A DNA stretch of 64,000 nt from Cynocephalus volans (lineage: Eukaryota; Chordata; Mammalia; Dermoptera; Cynocephalidae). The position numbers were made by a program, and so were the translations under genes. The stretch covers positions 50,381,095 through 50,445,094 of the forward strand of contig NC_084464.1 in assembly GCF_027409185.1 (NCBI RefSeq), given 5' to 3'. Shown one piece after another: positions 43,530 through 55,759 of the stretch. A model generated the notes under the pieces. It was not told the origin of the DNA, ran no database searches, and worked only from the letters and a program-made list of their open reading frames with translations. The first letter of the stretch is position 1; every line of letters begins with the position of its first letter.

Positions 43530-43690
43530 GCAGGGCAACTTGCTAAGTGCTTTACCTGCATTATTTCAGATGCTCTTTGCAGTGACCTTATGTATTCAAA
43601 TAAAGAAATTGAAGCCCAGAGAAGTTAAAGCAGCCACAGTGACACAAGAGAAGGCACAGCCCAGGGAGGAACCAGCAGTCTGCCTCAGGA
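43530..43690 (+). mobile_element. MIR SINE
   Basis: TTGCTAAGTGCTTTACCTGC, ATTGAAGCCCAGAGAAGTTA and GCACAGCCCAGGGAGGAACC are in MIR order. Confidence 0.75.
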
Positions 43691-44000
43691 GCTACACCTG
43701 GTATGCCCTTGCCCTCCCTCTTGGGCATGCGAAGCTGGAGAATTGTTGCTCTGTGAGTGAAGTTAGTTGGTTCAGCTGGACTCTGGTCCACTGGGAAATT
43801 CTGTTTTCTATTTCCTCTAGTACAGGCAATGGCATGCTAGCTGCTGTTTGTTGCCTGGCTGACCTGGCACCTCCTGCACTACTGAAGTGATCCTTCTCTG
43901 CACTTCTTCTCCCTCCCCCACCCCCAAAAAGCAGAGGGTTGTGTGGAAGGGGAAGAATGATAGCCGTTCTCAACCTTTTGCGTCTGGCGTGCAGTGACCA
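43691..44000. other. Unique intron sequence
   Basis: No feature seen. Confidence 0.4.
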
Positions 44001-44004
44001 TAAA

Positions 44005-44190
44005 CAGGCAGGATTTGAGAGCTTACCATGCGCTAGACACCTTGAATATGCACTTTATGTACATTCTTATTATAATCTAATCTTGATGACCACCCTATGA
44101 ATGACGAAAATGAGGAGAAAAGATGATGTCACTTGCTCAGAATTATGTAGTGCAGAATCAGGTTTCAAATCTAAGTATGTCATATTTCAG
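44005..44190 (+). mobile_element. MIR SINE
   Basis: GAGAGCTTACCATGCGCTAG, ATGACCACCCTATGAATGAC and CACTTGCTCAGAATTATGTA are in MIR order. Confidence 0.7.
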
Positions 44191-44204
44191 AGTACATGGG
44201 AATT

Positions 44205-44335
44205 AGTCAACAAGCATTTATTAAGCACCCAGTGTGTGTCAGGTACTGTGCAAGATTTGGGGAATGTATGAAAAAGCAGGCCAGGCTTAGAGCTGCTGGA
44301 CAGAAAGATAAATAAAGCTACCCAGAATGAGACAG
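44205..44335 (+). mobile_element. MIR3/L2-like fragment
   Basis: CAACAAGCATTTATTAAGCA then CAGTGTGTGTCAGGTACTGT. Confidence 0.55.
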
Positions 44336-46145
44336 TGGGTGTGGGCCACAATGGAGGTATTCAGGAGGTGTTGAGTCAGAGAGGTCACCTAAAGCCAGTG
44401 TGGGGTCTTGGAATTTAGTAGGCGCCTGCTGGGGAACACAAGGGGAAGAGGCTCCTAAAAGAGGATAGTGAGCGTGCTTTCTCCTAGCCTTGGGAGGAAG
44501 ACTGCAGGCTTCTTGCTGTGGCTGTTGAGATTCCCATATCTCCTGGTGGTGGGCTAGGGTCATCCCAGTCCTGCCCTTTGCTCTGACACCCCAGACAGAA
44601 CTCTGATTTTCCTGGACTACTGACATAGCTGACCCATTCCCAGAAGCCTCTTGGAACCCACTGGCCTCCTTCCCTGCTAAGCTCCAGAGTGCATTATTAC
44701 ATCCCAAGGTTTTCCATGTGTGCCTCCTTTCATTTTCCAGACTCTTTGTACATATTCCAGTCTAAGGAGTAAGGCTAATTCCAATTTTGAGGTTCTAACA
44801 TTCTGTTATGAACACCAGTCCTCCTCCCCAAATTTGAAAAATGAAACAATGGAGCATGTAATAAACTTACCTCTGAACAAAATACTTAGAATGGGCATAT
44901 TGAGTTTTTTAGAGAACTGAGGGTTAATATAGTACAGCCCCTTTGTTTCAAGCCTGTTCGAAATTGTAAAACGTGCTGGTCAACTTAACTGCCTTTGTAA
45001 GTGAAGGGAACACAATAGATCTTTTGATTGTCGAGGATCTTGGAGGTCTCTGCATCATTAGTTCGAGCTTGACTTCTCACCATCTAGGATTGCAGAAGTA
45101 GAAAGTGGTAAGTTGGGTTTTTGAGAGGAAATGGAAAGAGGTCCCTTCCTAATGGCTCATTTTCTTGTTTATGTTCCACTCAAAGTTGAAGGTAGCCGAA
45201 AAACAAAAAACGAAACAAAACCCACCTCAAATCAGTAAGTCTGAGTTAACTGTTCTGTTTAGTCTTAACAGTTAAAGTGAATTTTTATTAAATCATTTTG
45301 GTAGTTTTACCAGAGCCCTTAGGATAACTACTGGTGGCATAGTGACAGAGAAGAGAAGTATTGAGGGTAGAAATTAGCAAGTGTTGAAAGGTTCCAGTGG
45401 GGGAATCTTATGAGAGGGGGGTGCAAGGGAGGTGATGATTGTTTCTTCTAAGCGCTTTCCTGCAGTTATGCCCTATTTACAGTCTAGCATTTGAAAGAAA
45501 CACAATCCTCTGGTTTTGGATGCTGTGCTTGGCTGGCCCTGACCTCTGGCCACAGGCTTTCATCTTGAACTGTTTGCTGTCAGATTGGGCCCAGCCTCTG
45601 AACTTTGTGTGTGATTCATGGGCAGAGGGGGAGCCCGGAAATACGAGGCTTTGGCGAGTAGAGGACCACGCTCCTGAGATGGAACCCCCAAGAAAGTCTT
45701 TGTACAAATAGGGATGCTATACCTGAGTGGTGCTACAAGAGCTGATTTGCCAAAACTTGGCTGATACCAAGAAGAAGTGAGGCAGGTGACCGTAGGAAAG
45801 CACACGAGTACTGGCCAGCCACTAGACAACAAAGGCAAAACAAACAAACAAACAAACAAAATGAAATCGTATGAGATAGGCTGGCCTAATTCTAATGTTC
45901 TTTGTAGGGAGTGGAGAAGATGGAGGTGAATCTCTGGAGATTTCACTGAATCCCCCTGTAACCCCTAGAATAAGGCAGAGAAGCCCTGGCCTGTTCGTTC
46001 TCCTCAAGGATGGTGCTACATGGAAAAAGGACATGCTGCCCTCAGTAGAGATCTTTCTCCAAGTGTCACCGCAGGGCCTTAGCTATTGCTGAAAGAATCA
46101 CTGTTTGAGCAATATATCTGATGGTTATGGGTATGGCCTCTGAAG
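44336..46145. other. Unique intron sequence; (AAAC)n microsatellite
   Basis: No exon or classified repeat. A clean (AAAC)n run of about six units lies at 45836-45862. Confidence 0.5.
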
Positions 46146-46149
46146 GCAC

Positions 46150-46225
46150 ACCACAGTTTGCTTAGAATAGTGCTTAGCACACAGTAAGTGCTCATTGAGT
46201 ATTAGCTGCCACTACTACTGCTCCT
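46150..46225 (-). mobile_element. MIR-like fragment, antisense
   Basis: ATAGTGCTTAGCACACAGTA then GTGCTCATTGAGTATTAGC. Confidence 0.5.
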
Positions 46226-46319
46226 AGATACCCCTGCTCTGCGATGGGGCGGTCCGTGTACAGGCGGGCATCTAAATGGTATTGCAAAGAATCAAGAAGC
46301 AGAGGGAATGTCAACTGAA

Positions 46320-46830
46320 TTTTTTTTTTCACTGTAAAAAATGTGTAAACAGGACTGGCTGGTTAGCTCAGTTGGTTAGAGCATCCTGCTGATAACACTG
46401 AGCTCCAGGATTCGATCCCTATACTGGCCAGACGCCAAAATAAAAACAAACAAAAACAAAAAAACAAATAAACCTAAAATTTGCAGTCTTAGCCATTTTT
46501 AAGTGTACAGTTTAGTAGTGTTAATTATATTCACACTGTTGTGGAACAAAAGATCTCCAGAACTATTTCAATTTGCAAAATTGAAACTATGTGCATTAAA
46601 CAGCAACTCTCCTTTTCCCTCTCTGCCAAGTCTCTGGTAACCACCATTCTATGTTCTGTTTCTATAAATTTGACTACTTTAGATATCTCACATAAGTGGA
46701 ATTATACAGTATTTGTATAAAAGGGTACAACCACTGTGGAAGATAGTACAGAGGCCCTCACACAATTAAAAATAGAACTACCATGGGATGCAGCGATCCC
46801 AAGTCTGAATATACATCAAATGAACTTATT
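46320..46830 (-). mobile_element. L1 with 5' inversion (twin-primed)
   Basis: The T run at 46320-46329 is the tail of an antisense L1. Its 3' UTR follows on the minus strand to about 46723 (plus-strand TTAGCCATTTTTAAGTGTAC, CTGGTAACCACCATTCTATG). There the orientation flips: from GTACAACCACTGTGGAAGAT to about 46830 the L1 reads in the plus sense. A CYN SINE lies within it. Confidence 0.75.
46353..46472 (+). mobile_element. CYN-type tRNA-Ile SINE, monomer, inside the intronic L1
   Basis: GACTGGCTGGTTAGCTCAGT (A box), GGATTCGATCCC (B box), TACTGGCCAGACGCC and an A/AAAC-rich tail. The only CYN SINE found in KCNK5 intron 1. Confidence 0.88.
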
Positions 46831-46834
46831 TTCA

Positions 46835-47955
46835 AAGAACTCGAAAGAGGAGGGGCACGTGGCTGTTTCTTGCCCATAGCCCTCCGGGAGGTGCAATACA
46901 GCAGGATGGCCCTGCTGGGCTGCGGCCACGGGCCAGGGAGTGAAGGTCAGATGACAAAGCCCTTATGGGTTTAGACAAGGAATTTGAACTCCATCGAATT
47001 TTTGCAATTTTCAAATAGGGGAATGAACAACCCTTCAGGAAGTGCCCTCTTCTTTCACAGCTGTTTACGACTTGAAAGTGGAATATTCTAGTCTAAACTA
47101 TGGCAATTCTGTGAACTGATCCCTTCACCCCTTGGTGTTCTGATAAGGATGGCTCCTCCTTCCCCTGATGTGAAGGAGTGTGGGTTTTCCCAGAAATCCC
47201 ACAATGCTTGCAGCTCCCCCAAAGAGCCCACCCAGGCTTCCTCCCACCCCAGCATTCAGTTAGGGTTTCTCTCTTCCTACCATAAGCCCTCTGGGTCCCT
47301 GGCCCTGCTAAAGACACCCCTCCCATTTGGTGACCTTCCCAGATTATGCCTTAGTTGCCCATTTCTGTGAAAGTGGGGTGGTGTGCTCTGACTCTGTACA
47401 GCTGCTGAGGCCTCTGGCTTCTTGTGAGGAGATACCCCGATTCCCAAACCTCAGAGACCTGGGCCGAGGGGAGGTGGAAACGCAAAAGGGGCTCTCCCTG
47501 CCCTGGGGGCTCTCATTTCTGTGTCTGATGAAGCCTCAGAAACCAGAGGGTCTGTAGCCTTCGGGAGTTCAGTCTGGCTGGGGAGAGAGAATTAGGCTGC
47601 AGTGATGAAATGAGGGGAAATTCAGTCCGAGGTGCTGAGTGACGGTCTGCAGATGGTAGAGGCTGCAGAGAAGGGCAAGGGCTGGAGGGCCTCAGAGGAT
47701 TCAGAGGCTGTTTCCTGATGATTGGAGAAGACCCCCTGGCTTGTGGGGGATCTTCCTCCAAACAAAACACAGCTCCCGCCCTCAGGGAGCCGCTGATCTG
47801 GAGGAGGAAGGGTACTGTTAGGAGATTGACATTGGTAAGTGCCCAGAGTGCACCATGGAGAGAAATGAACTTTTGCTCCTGGACTTAGAGAAGACAGGCT
47901 TTAAGTCTTAAAGAAGACTTAAAGACTTAAAGGATGGGTGGTGTGGGTAGCAGCC
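46835..47955. other. Unique intron sequence
   Basis: No feature seen. AAGACTTAAAGACTTAAAGG at 47914-47933 is a short tandem duplication. Confidence 0.4.
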
Positions 47956-47959
47956 CTGT

Positions 47960-48150
47960 GAGTATTCCCTGGAGTGCCTACTACGTGGAGTGCCAGGCAG
48001 TGGCCTGGTACGTTACCTGTGTCTCCTTGAACCAGTACTATGGCTATTGCTGCTATTTTCATTGGTCACGAAACTTGCCTAGGTCTACACGGCTAGGTAG
48101 AGGGCTGAGATTCAACCCCCACTGCCGACCCTGAGCCTTCAGTCTAGTCC
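47960..48150 (+). mobile_element. MIR SINE
   Basis: GAGTGCCTACTACGTGGAGT, GCCAGGCAGTGGCCTGGTAC and GGCTGAGATTCAACCCCC are MIR landmarks. Confidence 0.65.
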
Positions 48151-48204
48151 ATGGGTGGAGGCAGAGCCAGGGGAGGAGAGAAGGCTTGGGCAGGGAGGGA
48201 GCGT

Positions 48205-48455
48205 GATACCAGCTGACAGTTACTAAGCACTGTCTCAGCCCCAGCTGTGTGAACTATTTGTGTGCGTCATCTCACGGAATCCTCACAGCAACCCTCTGCA
48301 GCAGGTACTGTGACCAGCACTACCTCACAGTGGAAGCAACAGAATGGACCAGAGGGGTTAAATAGTTGCCTGACACTGTGCAGCTAGGAAGTGGGAGAAC
48401 GGGGAGTTGAACCCAGAGCCCATACTCTGAACATCCTGCTATACGTTAGGCTGCA
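48205..48455 (+). mobile_element. MIR SINE, nearly full length
   Basis: CAGTTACTAAGCACTGTCTC, CATCTCACGGAATCCTCACA, GCAGCTAGGAAGTGGGAG and GTTGAACCCAGAGCCCATAC run through the whole element. Confidence 0.85.
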
Positions 48456-48569
48456 CTGAAGGTGGAAAAAGCAGGGAGCAAAGGCAAAGAAAAGTGGAGA
48501 GTGCAGAGTACGTGTGGTGTCCTCAGAGGCTTAGGGTGCACGGGGCCAAGCCTTCAGGATGCTGAGCTG

Positions 48570-48695
48570 GATGACACTGAGCAAGCTGTCTCCTCATCTG
48601 GGAAATGGGATAATAGTACGGAGTCTCCTCATGCCCATAGATCCATGAGAGCATGCTACGCAGAGTGCCTGTGCATGCAATGGGTGACTCGCTGT
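48570..48695 (-). mobile_element. MIR SINE, antisense
   Basis: CTCCTCATCTGGGAAATGGG and ATAATAGTACGGAGTCTCC then GCAGAGTGCCTGTGCATGC. Confidence 0.65.
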
Positions 48696-48699
48696 GTAT

Positions 48700-50505
48700 G
48701 AGCTGCTGTTCTGTACCCTGTTTCTCTGGGCGCCTTGTCCCTGACACCTCCCTGCAGGCTCCACCATGCACTGAGCAACTAATCTGGAGATGGGGAAAAG
48801 GGAGGATGATAAACCCATCAAGTTCCTCCTAGTGCAGTCACCTTCTGTTTTCTATTTTCTGCAAATTAATCCACAGCCTGTCCCCCAAAAGAGTTAAAGG
48901 TCAATAACTGAAAATATGGAGGGTTTACTTCTTCCTCCCTTCCAGCAGGGCTCTGTTCAGTCCTGGCTTGTCCTCAGACTTGATTAAATCTTTTTTCTTC
49001 TGGAGAATTCCTGGGTCCAGATGGCCTCACAGGAATCCTCCCTTCATGGAGGTCACTCAGGATCTGGGATCAGAGTCAGGACCTCGTTGGGGCAGACACC
49101 ACCCACCTCCCCTCTCAGAGGGCCCTTGGTAGCCACGATTCTCGGATTGGCTTTGAAATGTGCATTCTTTTTCCTCTCCTCCATCTAAATATTTGGGTTT
49201 CCTGCTGAAATATTTAGGCAGGACTGTGTACTTCTGGCTGTTGTCACCTCCCATGCTCTGCTATAATCTGGCTGCAGCTGCTTAGCTGGGCCCCTCCTAC
49301 GAGGGGGATGCTTGCTCCTGAGTCTGGGAGAGAAGCCCCGTGCAGAGCAGTTGGTGTCAGGAGCAGCTTTGCTCAATCATGTAACCTAGAGGTGGGCCCT
49401 GTGGGCTGCCAGGGGTCTTGTCAACCACATCTGGTTGTAGTGGGGTGGGGAGGATGTATGATACAGCCCTTCCATTTGCCTGTGTGCACCTGGCTTAGGG
49501 TTTGGGATAAGAAACCCTCATCTAAACCACTGGGTAGGGAAAAGGTGATTCTTACCTGGGTTTAGTTCTACTTATACTGGTTTGTGCTGTGTGGCCCTGG
49601 CCAGATTTTACCTCTCTGGACTCATCCATTCATTCAAGGAGGCTTGGAGTGCCTGTTAAATCAGGCCCAGCTGGATCAGATGAGCTGTACGTGGGCAGTG
49701 GCCATGTCTCCTCCCCACCAACCCCCCACCCCGGGCCTGTGTTTCCAGGCCTAGCTCTGGAGAGATGCTTAGTGTGTGGGTTGTCGTCTTGCTCGGTGGT
49801 CTGTTGTGCCTGGGGGCCCAGCAGTGTGCTAGGCCTGAGGCAGATGCCAAAATCTATAGAGACCTTCTGGTTGGAAGTCCAATCAGGAGGGGCCGAGCCT
49901 CTTGCAAGTTCAAGGTGAAGTGAATTAAGCCAGGTAAGCCAGGCCCAGACTCTGGCCCTTGGTCTCACCGGCTCTGAGTCGTGGAAAGGGGGGTTAATTA
50001 TTACAGTTTTCTCCCACTTTCCCCTTCAAGCCACTTAAGTTGGGGTCCAGTTGAGGACAGGCTTTCAAGTCACACCTGGCATTTAATACCAATTCTCTGC
50101 CTTTACACATTGTGAGACCCGAGCACATCATGTCATCTGAAAATGGGACTGATTATACCTGCCTCGTGGGGGAGTGAAGATAACATGAGAAAATTCGGTA
50201 AAGCTCACTCAGTGCAGCTTCTAGCCTGAGTTAACCTTGAAGACCAGCTTATTGTTATCTTCTCCCCTTTGATCCGGGACTTTACAGAATAAACAGCTCT
50301 CCCTATCTGGGTCTGGTTTTCTCCAGGAACCCCTCCTGGCTCCCCTCTCCCATCCCTTGTGTCATAAACTTTTCCCCAAGTCCTTCCCCCTGGGATGAGT
50401 GAGGCCCAGGCAGCACAGGTCAGCGAGAGCATGTTTAGTTAAGCAGGTCTGTCATCAGCTAGAGGGGAGTCCTGGCCTCTGCTTTCAAGGAACTCACATA
50501 GCAAA
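48700..50505. other. Unique intron sequence
   Basis: No exon or classified repeat seen. Confidence 0.4.
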
Positions 50506-50511
50506 CATCCA

Positions 50512-50600
50512 GTCCCTTATTCAGCAGATATTTACTAAGCACATGCTGTGTGTGCAGACCTGTTTGAGGACTGCTGCGAAGAGAACGAGCCCCGGTCCCT
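50512..50600 (+). mobile_element. MIR3/L2-like fragment
   Basis: TTATTCAGCAGATATTTACT then AAGCACATGCTGTGTGTGC. Confidence 0.55.
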
Positions 50601-50929
50601 GCCTTTGAGGGAATGTCTTCAGACCACATACAACGGAAATCAAGAGGGCAGGCTGGGGAAGGGCAACAACACCCCCCTGCTCCTTCCTTGTGGAAACTGT
50701 TGCTGTATCTTCAGAGCCTTCTGAGGAGGAGCAGGGGACGACTTGCGTTGTTTGCAGGGGAGAAGGGCAGCTCCCTAGCTGATGGCGTAACCAGAGAATG
50801 CACTGGACATTTTCCATCCCTTGGCCCACCCCAAGGGGAGGGAGCAGAAGTGTTTGCAGGGTGTTGCCTGAAGCACCTGGGTGACACCACCCAGTCCTCC
50901 AGGAAGTTGGCAGACACACAGACCTTACA

Positions 50930-51080
50930 CCCGTGCATGCCACGCACCTTGCCAAATGGATGCCATCCCATTTGCTAGATGGGAAAACTGAGGCCTGGTG
51001 AGGAGTGGTTAAACTGGGGCAGAGCTGTCTCTTGAACCAAGTTCAGGTTGATCTAGCAGCGCTGCTTACCAGATCCCGGC
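50930..51080 (+). mobile_element. MIR SINE
   Basis: TTTGCTAGATGGGAAAACTG, AGGCCTGGTGAGGAGTGG and CTCTTGAACCAAGTTCAGG. Confidence 0.65.
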
Positions 51081-51084
51081 TATG

Positions 51085-52125
51085 GGCCTTTCTTCACTGA
51101 GCCATTTCTCACCCCATTTCTAATCCCTTTTTAAATTGCCTTTAAATCAAAATCCTCTTGATGGTATTTTGGGGTGCAGAGCACTTATAATTACACTAGG
51201 CTGTTTGGCCTGCTTGATTTCCTAACTTTCCCTAACACACCCCTTCCTGTGATCTTGAGCACCAGCTTCCCCACTTACTAGCAAGTTCTGGGATAAGAGG
51301 TAAATTTGAAATTATGGTGAGCCGTAGGCTCAGAGAGGAGGATGTTTTTCTGGGCCATCCAGGGCCTCAGGCAGAAAGGATCTGATGCCTCCTGTTCTCC
51401 AGGGAGTTTCCCCAGCGCTGGACTCTGCTCCTCATGAGTCTGTACCAACAGAGCTGTTGGCTGGTTTCCACAGCCCATTTTGGAGGCTGGCCCCATGTTC
51501 TGGGCCCCTCTCCTGGCAGTAAATCATAAAATGTGAGCTTAGAGGTATTTAACTGGCCTGCGGCCTCCTGGAGCAAAGGCCCAGACAGACCTTGGGAGTT
51601 TACGTAACTTGTCCAAGGTTGCTCTGTTCACCAGGAGTGGGGGAAATACAAAAAAGGAGTAATTAGAGCTAAGTGGGGAAATAAGGGAAGGCTTCTTGGA
51701 AGCAGTGGCCTAGAAGAGGAGGTCAGCTGAAAGGTGATTGCCACACCTCTGATAGGTCTGCTGGTCACTGTGCCAGCAGTCAGGGAAACTGATAGTCATA
51801 TCGTGATTCCAAAAGTCAGAAAACCCTCTGGTGTGTCCTTCCTAAACTAAGAGGCAAGGCCCTCGTAGGGGCCTCCGTGATATTTGGACTTTGCCCCTTG
51901 TGGTATCTCACCTCTTTCTGGACCCCTTGATCCCAGTCAGCCTCAACACAGACAGGAAACGTCTAGGGCCATCCCAGAAAGGAGGAGAGGCATTGTACGA
52001 CCCTGCACACTAATAGCAAGTTTCAGCTTTTATCACAAACTCAGGAGCTGTATCCACTGCTAACAGAAGTGATTGGGCGTTAGGGGCAAGGAGAGGCATA
52101 CCAGCCCCCCAGAATAGCAGTAACG
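51085..52125. other. Mostly unique intron sequence
   Basis: A weak MIR-like patch lies at about 51575-51640 (TTTACGTAACTTGTCCAAGG). Nothing else seen. Confidence 0.4.
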
Positions 52126-52129
52126 GCAG

Positions 52130-52310
52130 CCACTGTGGCCACATCGTACTGACTCCCCAACAATGGTAAGAGATAGGAGCTGTAGGGAACCTCATTTTAC
52201 AGACAAGCCAGCTGAGATAGAGAGGTTAAATAACTTAGGCAAGGTCACACAGCTAGTTAGTGGCTTGAACCCAGGCCTTTTGAGTCCAGAGCCAAAGCTC
52301 TGCAGAGTGG
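52130..52310 (+). mobile_element. MIR SINE
   Basis: CCTCATTTTACAGACAAGCC, GGTTAAATAACTTAGGCAAG, GTCACACAGCTAGTTAGTGG and CTTGAACCCAGGCC are a well-preserved MIR 3' two thirds. Confidence 0.85.
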
Positions 52311-52319
52311 CCTGTCATT

Positions 52320-55300
52320 CAGATGTTGCAGTGTCTAAATGATTGCCAGTCTTATGGAGCCCGCCCCTCCTCTGGAGACTGGGTTTTCTGTGTGTGCCCA
52401 GGAAGTGCCTTGTGCACATGCCTGCTGCCCCTTTGCCAAGCACTGCTCTGTTCAGTCTAGGGGTTCTAACACCAAAGCACTGCTGCTTCCTGACCACATT
52501 GACTCAGAGACTGAGCCCCCAAGAAAGAATCGAGGAGATGGAGGGGTAGTGTAACGGCCTCTTAGCTGTGGAATTTCTGTCTTAGTCCCTATGTGACCTG
52601 CCACCTTCCTGTCAGCTAAATCCACACTTATGACACATCCCCCCACTTGGCTTCCCCAGGGTTAACCCCTAGCAGGACTATGGTCTGTACCTTGGGAAGA
52701 AATAGCTTCAGTCTTCTCCTTTCCCCTGTGGTGTAAGTACCACCCAGGTACTGCAGGCAAGGATAAGGACAGATGGGTTATTTTGTAGCATGCTGAGGAC
52801 CCCATGACAGACCCTTTATGGATGCTTATTTTGGCTTGGGCGCCCTTTGTGTCTAATGCAAAGGTTCTTCCTCCTCTCAGGCTCCCCCAGTGCAGGCTGG
52901 AGGTGGGCACCTGTTCACAGACTCTCTGGAGGAGAAAACATCAGTGTCCCATACCTTCCCCATCACTCCTGTTCAAATAAAACTCTCACCTCCTGGGTCG
53001 TGGAATGCATCCCCACAGTGTTAGCTTTGGAAGGGGGCCCTTTCCTTCTCAGCATCCCTGGCCCCGCTGGAGCTGCGGGGGGAACGGCCGCCTCTCGCTA
53101 ACGCCATAAGTGCTGAGTGGGCTCAGTGGGGCAAACTGATGCTCTAGTGTCTTGTCAGCAGCCCCAGGGTAGCAGGAAAAGGGGAGGGTGTCCTGATTAA
53201 CAGCTTCTCAGTACCCCCCTCCCCCATCTCCCAGACTCTAGCCTCAGCCCTGCATTCCTCTTGATGAGCAGCCCAGGGAGTTGTGGGGGACTACAAGACA
53301 GTCAGGTCCTGGGCGTGCTTGCCGTGTGACTAGGCTAGGTCACTGCACCTCTCTGAGCCAAGAACTTGCTCCCTAAGGCCAATTAAACACTTAATGCATG
53401 CCAGCTGTATGCCTGGTGCTGGTTTAAGGATTGTGGGAATTAGGAGTACTAGACATTATCCCTGTCTTTAAGGTTGGTGGGTGGAGCCATAACATCTTGG
53501 GCGGGGGGTCACCTTGCAACCAATGTACTATGAAGGATTAAAGTGGGGGCGGGTCATATTGTAGGGGCCTTAGGTGCCCCAAAGTAGAAAAGTTCCTGTA
53601 GGCTGGGCTGTTACGGGAGGCTCCCCTGACCCTGGGCCTGGGGGTTGCTTCTTTTGAGCCCCACTCCTCTCTGGGCTCCCCCGGACTCCCTGTCAGAGCA
53701 CATTGCCGCGGGAGTTTCTCCGTCTGCACTCCTCTGCAACACCCTTTCCCCGCAAGGCCCTGGACTTGTGCCTCATCCCAAACCTAGCACCGGGTAAGAG
53801 GGTAATTATTAATGAATGTCATGAACCATGGATTTCTCTCTCTCCCTTTTGGCCTTCCTCCCAGCAGCACCCAAACCCAGAGGCGGCACCGTCACAGCCG
53901 TCCTCTGCCCTTCAGATGGGCCCACGTCCAGTGGGGAAGACTGTCTCTAGCCCTCCCAGTGGGGTCCCTGCCTGCCGGCTTCTCCTGCAACCCAGCGAGC
54001 ACTCTGGGGCTGACCGCACCGCTCGGCCCGTCATCTGCTACTGCCCCCCTAGCTGGGGACACTTTGTTCTCTGTTTGAACAGGTCCGTAGGTTGCCTGGT
54101 GGAAGTGTGCATCAGCTTCTCCCAGGGAGCGTGTCTGTCTAGAGCCAGGGCAGGCTCCTGGGGCCCAGGCAGGGCAACTTCAGAGTCACGGGGGGGGAGG
54201 GGGGGGCGGCTGTATTGGATCCTGTTCTAGAAGGTTCCCATCTCCACCGAGCCTGCTGCGGATTCAGAGTTCGCAGAGCTCAGTTTTGGACAGCCTCCCT
54301 GTTTTCAGAATGCCCTAGGACTGGGAGCTGCATGTGGTCAAATCCATCTCCACCTGCTGTATGTGGGGGCCATTGTGTACACATCTTAAAATTTCCCCGA
54401 GATGCTGAGCTTCCTGAAGGCCGTTTCCTGTCTGTGTGCACACACTCTTACACACGACTTCCCCACTGCTCTGCCCACACAATTAAATCGAATTGGAGGG
54501 CTCTGGCCTGGGGTGTGGGAGACCCTTAGACCTGAACAGGTGGCCTTGGTGCATGAGGGGGCCCAGGCTCTGAGGCAGGGGTGCAGTGGGGGGTGGTTTC
54601 CGGTGCCTCTTTTTGTTGATTCTCAGTGTGGATCTGAGTCTGAGCCAGACTTCAGGTTATGCAAAAACAATAGAGGGGATGAGGAGAAAAGGGAGGCAAA
54701 AGCTAACGTGTGTGGTTCTCTCTGTTGCATTGAGTCATAGAAACTCAATTTAAAAACAGAAGCCAGGCGGTGCCACGCTGGGGAAACAGGATTATTAATG
54801 GCTTTTTCTTTCTCTACTTCCCACATTTTCTGTAATGTGGTTACATTGCTTCTATAACAAAGAACTCAACATTTTTAAGGGATAAAAATGTATGCATATA
54901 CCATTTACTTCTACGTTGGTTAATTTTATGTATGAGGTACACAAAGTGCAAATAAACATGATTTTAACAAACATACTCTGAAAATTAGCACCACTTTTGC
55001 AATCACTAAACAGTGTACTGTGGTCTTTAGATTTAGCTGCCAGGGTGGTCACTTCCTGAGCATCAGTGCTGTGGGACACTCTGAGGGTCTCAGAGACTGG
55101 AGAAACCAGGTAGACCCTGGGTTTGCAGACCAAGAAGTTTGAGACTGTACACCCAGCCTGACAGTCACCATGAAGAGAGTGTAGCTCCCTGGTAGAGACC
55201 TGGCAGGCCAGGGGGGAGCTGTTCCCAGTGTTGGTCAGTGTCCCACACGGGGGGGGGGTACTCCAGAAGCCCATGGACAAGTATCGTCTTGGCTCCTGTG

Positions 55301-55550
55301 TGCACCTGGCTCTACTAAGTCCCATGGTGGCCCACGAAGCCTTGCCTTGTGTTTCAGATGAACAGAAAACACAAGCACAGGCAAGATTTGAAACAGCTCA
55401 GGATGATGTGTGTAATTCATGGTCAGGAAGATGCTATGACAGTGGCCCGAGGCTTGGTTCAACCTGAGGTCCAGGGAAGGCAAATCCTGCCTTGGGGAAG
55501 ATTCAGGTAGGATGTGATTAATGCAGACTCTGTACCAGCATGGTAGTCAC
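52320..55550. other. Unique intron sequence; G-rich tracts
   Basis: No exon seen. Weak MIR-like text lies at 53310-53430. G-run clusters at 54190-54210 (G8-A-G2 then G7) and a G9-10 run at 55249-55258 could form G-quadruplexes on the + strand. Confidence 0.45.
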
Positions 55551-55559
55551 TACCCACAT

Positions 55560-55750
55560 TCCTCTAGGTAATTTTATTTTTTTAACATGATATCACTATT
55601 CATTGTGACTACTTGATTTTAAGTTAAGATTACTAAAATTAAAATTTAATTCCTCAGACACTGGCCACATTTCAAGTGCTCTGTAGCCACATGGGGCCAC
55701 ACAGATGTAGAACATTCCCATCATCACAGAATTCAATTGGACAGCGCTGG
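55560..55750 (+). mobile_element. hAT-type DNA transposon remnant (MER family not assigned)
   Basis: GGCCACATTTCAAGTGCTCT, GTAGCCACATGGGGCCAC and GAATTCAATTGGACAGCGCT match a known mammalian hAT-like terminal region. Confidence 0.6.
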
Positions 55751-55759
55751 AGTACTGGG

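Noticed and set aside
53703..54230. 175-codon open frame within the intron as an alternative KCNK5 exon or new gene
   Set aside because: No acceptor/donor pair that fits, no homology to K2P channels, and composition-driven openness.
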